DNA from: Lachnospiraceae bacterium
GTDB lineage: Bacteria; Bacillota; Clostridia; Lachnospirales; Lachnospiraceae
NCBI GenBank assembly: GCA_022793375.1
Contig: JAAWCS010000015.1
Coordinates: forward strand, 90,684-154,683
Length of the DNA: 64,000 nucleotides
Direction: 5' to 3'
The number at the start of each line of letters is the position of its first letter. Within the stretch, counting starts at the first letter, position 1. Below are positions 18,430 to 26,224 of the stretch, piece by piece. The translations under genes and the position numbers were made by a program. Below the pieces are notes generated by a model. The model searched no databases. It saw nothing but the letters and a program-made list of their open reading frames with translations, and was not told the origin of the DNA.

Positions 18430-19252
18430 AGCTGTGAATCCCCGGAATCAAAGTATTTACGCCAATGTACGTAAAAACGACGCAGAGAAACCCGATCACG
18501 GCAAACCAGGCCGCCTTTTTGCCCCTCCAGCCCCGGTTTAACCGCACATGCAGATACATCGCATAGATAATCCACGTAACAAGCGACCAGGTTTCCTTAG
18601 GATCCCACGACCAGTAGCGCCCCCAGGCCCGCTCAGCCCAGATCGCCCCGGTGACGATTACCAGCGTCAAAAACAGAAATCCCAGAGAAACGGCCCGGTA
18701 ACTGATCTGATCCAATCGTTCCCGGTCAGGCAGTTCACGCTGATGGAACGCATCCTCCCCCATACGCCCGCGAAACAGATAGACCATCGACACGCCGAAG
18801 GCCACGCCAAAGGCTCCATAGGAGATAATGGCGGTGGAAACATGGATCGCCAGCCAGTTGCTGCGCAGCGCCGGCATCAGTTCCCGCACCTCCCGGCTCT
18901 GCATCGCCGCATAACCGATGATTACAAACACCACCGGCGCCACAAAAGCGCCCAGCGCCCGGAAGCGGTACTTTCTCATAAAAATCAGATAGCACAGGGA
19001 AATTCCCCAGGCAAAACTGGTCGCAAACTCATACTGGTTGGTAAAGGGCAGCCGCCCGGCTCCCACGCCGCGTGTTACAAGCGCCAGCGTATGCACCGCA
19101 AACGCCGCCGTAAAAATCCCGCCAGCCAGGCGGCCGGCGCTTTCCTTTTTTACTGCCAAAAACACAAAATACAGCACGGCCGCCGCCAGATACGCGGCTA
19201 CGGCAATCGTAAACATCCAGTTTTCCGTCTGCAAAAACATCTCCGCCGTCAT
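18422..19252 (-). CDS. ccsA: Cytochrome c biogenesis protein CcsA/ResC
   Basis: Multi-TM with tryptophan-rich WAERAWGRYWSWDPKETWSLVTWIIYAMYLHVR. Confidence 0.95.
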   Translation of the reverse strand: MTAEMFLQTENWMFTIAVAAYLAAAVLYFVFLAVKKESAGRLAGGIFTAAFAVHTLALVTRGVGAGRLPFTNQYEFATSFAWGISLCYLIFMRKYRFRALGAFVAPVVFVIIGYAAMQSREVRELMPALRSNWLAIHVSTAIISYGAFGVAFGVSMVYLFRGRMGEDAFHQRELPDRERLDQISYRAVSLGFLFLTLVIVTGAIWAERAWGRYWSWDPKETWSLVTWIIYAMYLHVRLNRGWRGKKAAWFAVIGFLCVVFTYIGVNTLIPGIHSYA

Positions 19253-20313
19253 GGTTTTTCATCTCCTTTTTGATTTTGCCCGCCTTCCTTTTTCGGCCGC
19301 AGATAAAAACACAGCGGCAGCGACACAAGAATCGTCAGACCGCCCAGCGCCGCCAGCCAGCGAAACGGATCGCGGATCACCTGAATCAGCGTATACGGCT
19401 GCGGATCGTGAAATACAAAGCGGTATGGCTCTGCCACAATCTCGTGGCCGATCCCGACTACGTCGCTGGCTATCAGTTCCCCGTCGTAATACAGCAAAAA
19501 CGAAGCGCAGGGATTGTCAAGCCGGGCGCTCTGGGTTACGGGGCCTTCCTCCGTATAGGCAAAATCCGGATAAAACTTTGCAAAGACCAGCGACAGTTCC
19601 GGCATCGAAGCCGGCGAGAGCATCTCTCCCACGCACAGAAGCAGGCTTTCCTCCGGCACGCCGTCTTTCTCTACTTCTACCTGGCAGGCCCAATCCGTGG
19701 AATTCTGGTACAATTTAAGGCCAAAAGCGCTAAAAGGCGCGTTTACCTGCGCTGTCCCCGACTGCTGCTGTCCGCTTTCCCGGTTCCATACCGTAAGCTC
19801 TGCCGTATATTGTTCTACCGTCTCATCCTCCCGCAGATCGATCCGAAAATCATCGATGCGTACCGTGTAATCCGTTCCCTCGATCTCCTGCGTTTCACCC
19901 GGTACGCCGTAAAAATACGTTTCCAGGCCAAAACGCTGCCCCAGGGCAAAGCCGGCGATCAAAAGAAGCATCCCCACATGGCACAGCCAGGGACCCCACG
20001 CCCTCGCGCTGCCGCGCCGCAGATTTGTTTTAAAACGCACAACGCTGCACAGCGCCAGATTCAGGCACAAAAGACCGGTCAGCAACAAAAACCACCAGCA
20101 GCCAAACACCCGGTCCAGCCCGATCGCCTGTATGACGCGGGCCGCCCCGGCCCCATAAGCCGCCGTATAGTACGCGGGAATCTGGTTCTGCAAAATCAGG
20201 CTTCCCGCCACGCAGGCCGCCGCGATCAGGATTAACAGCGCAATGCCCAGCTTCATCGAATGGAAAAGTCCCCATATTTTTTGGAACGGACTGTGTTTAT
20301 TCATCCTACGCAT
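19249..20313 (-). CDS. resB: Cytochrome c biogenesis protein ResB
   Basis: FHSMKLGIALLILIAAACVAGSL...VIQAIGLDRVFGCWWFLLLTGLLCLNLALCSVVRFK; overlaps ccsA. Confidence 0.92.
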   Translation of the reverse strand: MRRMNKHSPFQKIWGLFHSMKLGIALLILIAAACVAGSLILQNQIPAYYTAAYGAGAARVIQAIGLDRVFGCWWFLLLTGLLCLNLALCSVVRFKTNLRRGSARAWGPWLCHVGMLLLIAGFALGQRFGLETYFYGVPGETQEIEGTDYTVRIDDFRIDLREDETVEQYTAELTVWNRESGQQQSGTAQVNAPFSAFGLKLYQNSTDWACQVEVEKDGVPEESLLLCVGEMLSPASMPELSLVFAKFYPDFAYTEEGPVTQSARLDNPCASFLLYYDGELIASDVVGIGHEIVAEPYRFVFHDPQPYTLIQVIRDPFRWLAALGGLTILVSLPLCFYLRPKKEGGQNQKGDEKP

Positions 20314-20386
20314 TTACTCCTTTTTTGTCGACAATACGCCGCAGAGAAACTCTGCGGCGCATCTTCTGCTCAAAAGAAAGCCCTCT

Positions 20387-21730
20387 TTACTTAAACATGC
20401 CCATTGCTTCGGCGCAGAGCGTCTCCGCCTGATCCAGGCAGTAATTCGACAGCTTGGAATTGTGAGCGCCCTCGCTGTTTTCTACAAAGACGAAATCCCA
20501 GTAGAACTGCGCGTCGCGGTTGACCGCGCGGATCGCATCCAGTTCCTCCTCGGTATAGTCGCCGGACTCCACTGCCGCAGCCAGCGCCTCCGTCAGCGCT
20601 ACCAGATCGTCGGCAATCTTAATCGTGCGGCCCTCCACCTGCTCCTGGATCTCGCGGACAAACTCCACCGTCTCTTTCAGCTGCACGCCGTCGTGGCAGG
20701 TCTTGCAGCTGTTCTCGATCAGGGCTTCGTTCTGCAGCGGGCTGGTCCACTCATGACTGCTGTATGTAACGCCGGTCTCCGATTCCACCTTGCCCATATG
20801 GCAGTCCGCGCAGGTCTCGCCGGTCGTCTTTAAGAAGCTGTCCTGACCCATGTAGGTCTCAAACTCCGGATGCTGTACCTTGATCATCTTTGTGCCGGTA
20901 CGGGGGTTTGTGTAGTCCGCAAAGCCCATCTCGTTGTAATACGCGAGGATCGCGTCGGGATGCATGGCGTCGATTCCATTGTAAGGAAGCGTCGTCGCCT
21001 TGGTCTCCGGGTCAAAGTAATACTCGTTGTGGCACTGTGCGCAGGACAGCACGTCCGGATCCACATTGCCGATCTCCGAACCCATCGCGTCCGTAAGGTA
21101 CTGATGCGTCACAACCAGTTTGCCCGTATTCGCTTCGTTGCCATGGCAGTTGTAGCAGCTGACCGGCTCGTCGATCTGCGCCATCACCTCGTCAAACTCC
21201 AGCTTGTAGGCTTCCACGCCGGTCGCGTTTACCAGCGCGGTATAGTCCGGCGTCTTGCAGGTCAAGCAATTGGCCAGCGGATGGGGACGTCCCGTCGCCT
21301 GTATATCCTCCAAGGTATATACATGGCCCCTGGCACTGTTGTAATACTGGTTAAAAGCCATGCCTTCATACAGGATGGCAATCTGCGGATACTCCTTTAC
21401 ATGGTCGATGCTCTCGGAATTGTCCGCGTTCGCCATATAAGACGCATAAATCTCAGGGAACATCTCCGACCACTCTTCGGCCGTAATCACGCCGTTTTCC
21501 CGCGAAGCAACCGGCAAAGTAACCGTAACGCTGCCGGGCGTTTCCGCCGGCACCGTGGTCTCAGGGGCCGTGGTCTCAGGGGCCGTGGTCTCAGGAGCCG
21601 CTGTCTCGGCTGTTGTCGCGGCAGGTGTGCCGGCTGCCCCATCCGTCGTACCGGTGTCCGCCGCATTTGAGCAAGCGCCAAGACACAATGCGGATACGGC
21701 CATCCAGCAAAGAACTCTCTTAATCCTCAT
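20387..21730 (-). CDS. nrfA: Ammonia-forming cytochrome c nitrite reductase (pentaheme), lipoprotein-type signal
   Basis: Lipobox LCLGAC; haem motifs CLTCK, CYNCH, CAQCH, CADCH, CKTCH. Confidence 0.94.
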   Translation of the reverse strand: MRIKRVLCWMAVSALCLGACSNAADTGTTDGAAGTPAATTAETAAPETTAPETTAPETTVPAETPGSVTVTLPVASRENGVITAEEWSEMFPEIYASYMANADNSESIDHVKEYPQIAILYEGMAFNQYYNSARGHVYTLEDIQATGRPHPLANCLTCKTPDYTALVNATGVEAYKLEFDEVMAQIDEPVSCYNCHGNEANTGKLVVTHQYLTDAMGSEIGNVDPDVLSCAQCHNEYYFDPETKATTLPYNGIDAMHPDAILAYYNEMGFADYTNPRTGTKMIKVQHPEFETYMGQDSFLKTTGETCADCHMGKVESETGVTYSSHEWTSPLQNEALIENSCKTCHDGVQLKETVEFVREIQEQVEGRTIKIADDLVALTEALAAAVESGDYTEEELDAIRAVNRDAQFYWDFVFVENSEGAHNSKLSNYCLDQAETLCAEAMGMFK

Positions 21731-21783
21731 TTCCTCTCCTCCTCTCTTTTTGGCAGACATTAAGCCTCCCTGCCTAAAGAATA

Positions 21784-23874
21784 TCATACCGATGCCGTAT
21801 ATGCAACACTTTTTTTCTCCGGCCGTCCCTCCTTTCCTTCGCGCGCCATCCGGCAAAGATATGCCTGCGCATCCAGCGGCCGTTCCCCTTCTTTTATTTC
21901 CCGCCGCCGGTACGTACCGTCGCTTTGCTGTTCCCAGCTGTTTTGATTATCGGAAAGCAGGAGGGCAAACAAATTTTTCAGCCGCTGCCGGCAGGCCGTA
22001 TCCAGGACCGGCATCAGCACCTCCACCCGGCGCAGCGTATTGCGGGTCATTAAATCCGCCGACCCCATATAAACCGTCTGTTCCTCGCCGCAGCCAAAGA
22101 AATACAGCCTTGAATGTTCCAGAAACCGTCCCACGATGCTGATTACGCGGATTCTCTGCGTATATCCCGCAATCCCGCCCACCAGACAGCAGCTGCCCCG
22201 CACCAGAAGATCTACCTGCACGCCGTCCTTTGCCGCCTGCATCAGCGCGCAGATGAGCCTTTTATCGGTGAGGGCGTTCATCTTCATGCCAATGTACGCA
22301 GGCCGTCCGGCGGCGGCGGCGGCCCGCTGCTCTTCGATCCGGACTAGCAGCTGTTCCTGCAAGCCGCGTGGCGCTGTCAAAAGCAGACGGCAGCCGGCGG
22401 GCGGTTCTCCCAGACACAGGTGGTTAAAAATCCGGCTGACTTCCCCGCCGACCGCTTCCCTGGCCGTGATATACGACAGATCGGTATACTGCCCCGCCGT
22501 GCGCTCGTTGTAATTGCCCGTGCCGATCTGCGTCAGATAACAGATCCGTCCCCCGCGTCTGGCGGTAATCAGGCACAGCTTGCAGTGTACCTTGCGTCCC
22601 TCCAGACCGTAAAGGACCCGGCAGCCCGCCTCCTGCAGGCGTCTGGACCATTCGATGTTGTTTTCTTCGTCAAAACGGGCCCCCAATTCTAAGAGCGCCA
22701 GCACCTCCTTGCCGTTTTCGGCCGCCTGTGTCAAAATATCCACAATCTTACTGTCCTTTGCCAGCCGATACAGCGTTATTTTAATCGAAACCACCTCCGG
22801 GTCCGAAGCCGCCTCCTCCAAAAGCTGCAAAAAAGGCCGGATGCTCTCATAGGGATACGACAAAAGAACATCCCTCTCTTTCAACCGTTGGCATAGTTCA
22901 CGGCCCGTTGTGCCGTCCAGCGCCCTCTGTGGCAGAAAACGAGGAAAAAAAAGCGCCGGATTTTTTTGCAGGAGGTGACGTATATCCTCAAAAAAGGACA
23001 GTTCCCGCGGCGTCTGACAGCGGTAGACCTCCTCCTTGCCAATCCCCAGGTAACGGCAGAGCACGGACATGGTACCCGACGGCAGGCTGCCCCTCAGTTC
23101 CATCCGCACCGGCTGCCGGCGGCCCCGGCGGCGCAGCAGCTTTTCCATTGTCTCGCGGTAATCCCCCTCCTCCGCGCATTCCTCCGCATCCAGGTCCGCG
23201 TTGCGGGTAATCCGGATCAAAGCCAGCCCTTTGACACGATAATTTTCAAACACGGACGACGCGTAGTGCAAAATCAACTCCTCCGCCAGCACATAGCATC
23301 CCGGCAGCCCGTCCACCGCCAGCAGCCGTTTGAAAAACCGGCTGAAGCAGGCAATCAGGCCCAGCTTGCCGCTGCCGCCGCGCGTCTCCAGACTCACGGC
23401 CGCGTACAGGCCGCCGCCGCTTAAAAAAGGGAACGGCTGCCGCTTTCCCACGACCTGCGGTGAAAGCAGCGGCCGAATCTCTCTTTGAAAATATTCTTGT
23501 AAAATCGGTTCCTGCCCGGGCGCAAGCCGCGAAAAATCCACAAGCCGCACGCCCTGCCCGATCAGCCGATCCGTCAGTTCCAGGTAGCAGCGGTCCCGCC
23601 GCTTTTCCAGCCGGCGCACACGCGCGGCAATCGCTTCCAGCTGTTCCCGCGGCGTCCTGTGCGTTTTATTCTCCCGCATCTCGGGATCTTCTCTCTCCAA
23701 GTCGGTCAGAGCGCCCACGCGCACCATAAAAAATTCATCCTGGTTGCTTTCAAATACCGACAGAAAAAACAGCCGCTCGCAAAGCGGGACTTGTTCCTCC
23801 TCCGCTTTCTCCAGGACTCGTTCATTAAACGCAAGCCAGGATAACTCCCGATTTTCAAAACCCTTCTGTCCCAT
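21784..23874 (-). CDS. ppk1: Polyphosphate kinase 1
   Basis: FENRELSWLAFNERVLEKA, SYPYESIRPFLQLLEEAASDPEVVSIKITLYRLAKDSKIVD, IGTGNYNERTA. Confidence 0.95.
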   Translation of the reverse strand: MGQKGFENRELSWLAFNERVLEKAEEEQVPLCERLFFLSVFESNQDEFFMVRVGALTDLEREDPEMRENKTHRTPREQLEAIAARVRRLEKRRDRCYLELTDRLIGQGVRLVDFSRLAPGQEPILQEYFQREIRPLLSPQVVGKRQPFPFLSGGGLYAAVSLETRGGSGKLGLIACFSRFFKRLLAVDGLPGCYVLAEELILHYASSVFENYRVKGLALIRITRNADLDAEECAEEGDYRETMEKLLRRRGRRQPVRMELRGSLPSGTMSVLCRYLGIGKEEVYRCQTPRELSFFEDIRHLLQKNPALFFPRFLPQRALDGTTGRELCQRLKERDVLLSYPYESIRPFLQLLEEAASDPEVVSIKITLYRLAKDSKIVDILTQAAENGKEVLALLELGARFDEENNIEWSRRLQEAGCRVLYGLEGRKVHCKLCLITARRGGRICYLTQIGTGNYNERTAGQYTDLSYITAREAVGGEVSRIFNHLCLGEPPAGCRLLLTAPRGLQEQLLVRIEEQRAAAAAGRPAYIGMKMNALTDKRLICALMQAAKDGVQVDLLVRGSCCLVGGIAGYTQRIRVISIVGRFLEHSRLYFFGCGEEQTVYMGSADLMTRNTLRRVEVLMPVLDTACRQRLKNLFALLLSDNQNSWEQQSDGTYRRREIKEGERPLDAQAYLCRMAREGKEGRPEKKSVAYTASV

Positions 23875-23944
23875 GTTCCCTCTTCCCTGCCGCATTTTTG
23901 CCGGCAAAGGCTTCGTATGCTTAGTTTGCGCAAAAAGAGGGCGA

Positions 23945-23995
23945 TTATGTTTCAGGGTTCAAAAAAAGCCGCGCCGAAACCGGCGCAGCCTTTTC
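23945..23995 (-). terminator. Terminator downstream of the glycosyltransferase gene
   Basis: Minus strand ggctgcgccggtttcggcgcggcttttttt hairpin plus U-run. Confidence 0.65.
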
Positions 23996-24030
23996 TTCTA
24001 TATATATAAGCCCATGAAAGACCCGGGCAT

Positions 24031-25140
24031 TCAGCCGTTTAAAAAGCTGGTCACCGCCTGGCGCAGCAAGGCAACTTCACGGCGGCCAAATCTTCTCTTG
24101 GCCTGCCCAAGCGGCATCGCCACCGGCACCGGCTCCATCAGATGGCGGTATTCTCTCGCCAGCTGCCAGCCTACGCTCTCAATGCTGCGCTCCCGCGCCA
24201 CCTCATAACCGGCCGCCAGTACTTTGGGCAGCTCCTGTCTAAGCGCCCCCTCCAGTATCCCGGTCAGCTTTGCGGCAAATCCCTCCAGATCCTGAGCTTT
24301 ATGCACCTGACGGCCATCCGCCAGCCAGTCCTCGTAAATCGGGATATCGCGTACCAGCACCGGGCACTTCATGGCCAGGGCTTCCAGAAGCACGATGCCT
24401 TCCGTCTCCTCTTTTGTCAAAAACAGGAACACATCGCTGCCGCTGTAGGCGTCCCGCAGCTCTTCCTTGCAGATATAACCCGGAAAATGCAGGTTCGGCA
24501 GCTCTGTTTTCAGCGCTTCTTTGATGTGCGGCGGAATCATCGGTACGTCCAGGTCGCCGAACCAGATAAACTGATACCGGGGAAGCCGTTTAGCCAATTC
24601 GATAAAATCCATAATCCCCTTGCGGTCGATCGGCAGGCCCACGGACAGCACCACCTTATCCTCTGCCGTAAAACCGTATTTTTCGCGGAACGCGCGCCCG
24701 GCTTCCTCGTCTCTTTGGTAGAAAGACAGGTCAATGCCGTTGGAAACGCTGACCACCGGACGGCCCGTGTTATAATTGTCGATCAGTTTCTTCGCATAGG
24801 GCGTGGGGGCCACGATCACATCCCCCTGGCGGTAGCACAGTGTCAGCCATTTTTTGAACAGCGGAGCTACCAGATTAGATCCGACAAAAGAATTACGAAA
24901 ATCTTCTTCGGTCGAATGCCCGTGATAGACGACCTTTTTGCCCATCCGATGCGCTTTGCGGCTCAGAAGAAAGGAGCCGGGAAAAATCGTATTGATATGA
25001 GCAATATCCCAATCGTCATCGATATCTGTCGTGTATTCAACCTGGTTCTGGGACAGGGCCTCTTTCTGATGATAAATAGCCCGCCCGACGCCGCTGCGCT
25101 CGATCAAGTGCTGAGAGCCGGAGTACAACAAAACTTTCAT
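24031..25140 (-). CDS. GT4-family glycosyltransferase
   Basis: MKVLLYSGSQHLIERSGVGRAIYHQKEAL...VVLSVGLPIDRKGIMDFIELAKRLP...EGIVLLEALAMKCPVLVRDIPIY. Confidence 0.92.
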   Translation of the reverse strand: MKVLLYSGSQHLIERSGVGRAIYHQKEALSQNQVEYTTDIDDDWDIAHINTIFPGSFLLSRKAHRMGKKVVYHGHSTEEDFRNSFVGSNLVAPLFKKWLTLCYRQGDVIVAPTPYAKKLIDNYNTGRPVVSVSNGIDLSFYQRDEEAGRAFREKYGFTAEDKVVLSVGLPIDRKGIMDFIELAKRLPRYQFIWFGDLDVPMIPPHIKEALKTELPNLHFPGYICKEELRDAYSGSDVFLFLTKEETEGIVLLEALAMKCPVLVRDIPIYEDWLADGRQVHKAQDLEGFAAKLTGILEGALRQELPKVLAAGYEVARERSIESVGWQLAREYRHLMEPVPVAMPLGQAKRRFGRREVALLRQAVTSFLNG

Positions 25141-25144
25141 CTTT

Positions 25145-25230
25145 CCTCCTTTTTGCCCGTGTTCTCAGGGCATAATGGGACACCCTTGCGGTGTTTCCTC
25201 CTTTTTGCCCGTGTTCTCAGGGCATAATGG
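25145..25230 (-). repeat. Interspersed leader repeat, locus C (one 52-bp unit plus one truncated unit)
   Basis: cctcctttttgcccgtgttctcagggcataatgggacacccttgcggtgttt then cctcctttttgcccgtgttctcagggcataatgg; occupies nearly the whole gap between two genes. Confidence 0.95.
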
Positions 25231-25235
25231 TGCGA

Positions 25236-26078
25236 CTACTGGAACAGGGACAAAGCCTTTAGTCCGATCGTATACAGCCCCAGGCTGTACAAAGCGATCG
25301 AAGCCGGTTTTCCCAAAAGGATAATGAGCGTCATTTTCTTTAAACTCATGCGTGTTAAGCCTGCCAGGTAGCACAGGAAATCATCGGGCGCCACCGGGAA
25401 GAAAATCGCCAGCGCAAAAAATTTGTCGAAGCGGTTGCCTTTTTCCAGCCATCCAACGTACTTTTCATAGGTACGGGGATTGGAAATGCTGCGCACAAAC
25501 GGCGCTCCGTAACGTCTGGCCAGCAAAAACGCGCAGATCGAACCGGCGCAGATGCCAATGTAATTATAGACAAATCCCCATACCGGCCCGAATACCAGCA
25601 CGCCGGCCAGGCAGCCGATCGCTCCCGGCAGGACAGGCACCACGACCTGTATCCCCTGCACCAGGGTAAAAATAAACGGGGCCCAAAATCCGAAGCTGTT
25701 CAGAAAATTTTCCAGCGCTTCCTGCGACTGAAAAATCCCCTGCTTATAGCAGTACCAGACAAACAGTCCCATCAATATCAGTCCGACGGCCGTGCTGCCG
25801 TTCATCACCCATTTCATGGTTCCTGCCAGCGCTTTCTCACGCTCGCTCATCGCCGCCGCTTCCGGCGCCGCCTGCAGCGCTCTTAGCTGCCGTTTTTCTC
25901 TGTGTCTGTCGATTCTTTCTTCTATTTTTTCCACTTTGCTCTCAATTTTATCTTCCACATTCTGACAGGCGTTTTTGACGGCTTCCCGGCCGACGGCCAA
26001 TCCGCCCGCAGCGACGGCCGCAACCGCCGCGCTCTGCCCTGCCCCTATTTTCTGTCCCATTCCCAGCTGTTCTTTCAT
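25236..26078 (-). CDS. TVP38/TMEM64 (VTT domain) family membrane protein
   Basis: FWAPFIFTLVQGIQVVVPVLPGAIGCLAGVLVFGPVWGFVYNYIGICAGSICAFLLARRYGAPFVRS...FPVAPDDFLCYLAGLTRMSLK. Confidence 0.9.
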   Translation of the reverse strand: MKEQLGMGQKIGAGQSAAVAAVAAGGLAVGREAVKNACQNVEDKIESKVEKIEERIDRHREKRQLRALQAAPEAAAMSEREKALAGTMKWVMNGSTAVGLILMGLFVWYCYKQGIFQSQEALENFLNSFGFWAPFIFTLVQGIQVVVPVLPGAIGCLAGVLVFGPVWGFVYNYIGICAGSICAFLLARRYGAPFVRSISNPRTYEKYVGWLEKGNRFDKFFALAIFFPVAPDDFLCYLAGLTRMSLKKMTLIILLGKPASIALYSLGLYTIGLKALSLFQ

Positions 26079-26224
26079 ATCTTTGCATCTCCCTTGTTTG
26101 TTCCCGTTTACAGCTTGCTTTCTCTTTCTGAAACTTATTGTAAACAGCGAACTTTAATATCCGGGAAACGAAATATGAAGAAAGTATTAAGATAATAGGG
26201 CAAAATGGAAAAGCTGCCCCTTTT

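Noticed and set aside
24142-25227. 361-aa plus-strand ORF
   Set aside because: Antisense shadow of the GT4 gene; its end runs through the interspersed repeat (VFSGHNGTPLRCFLL).
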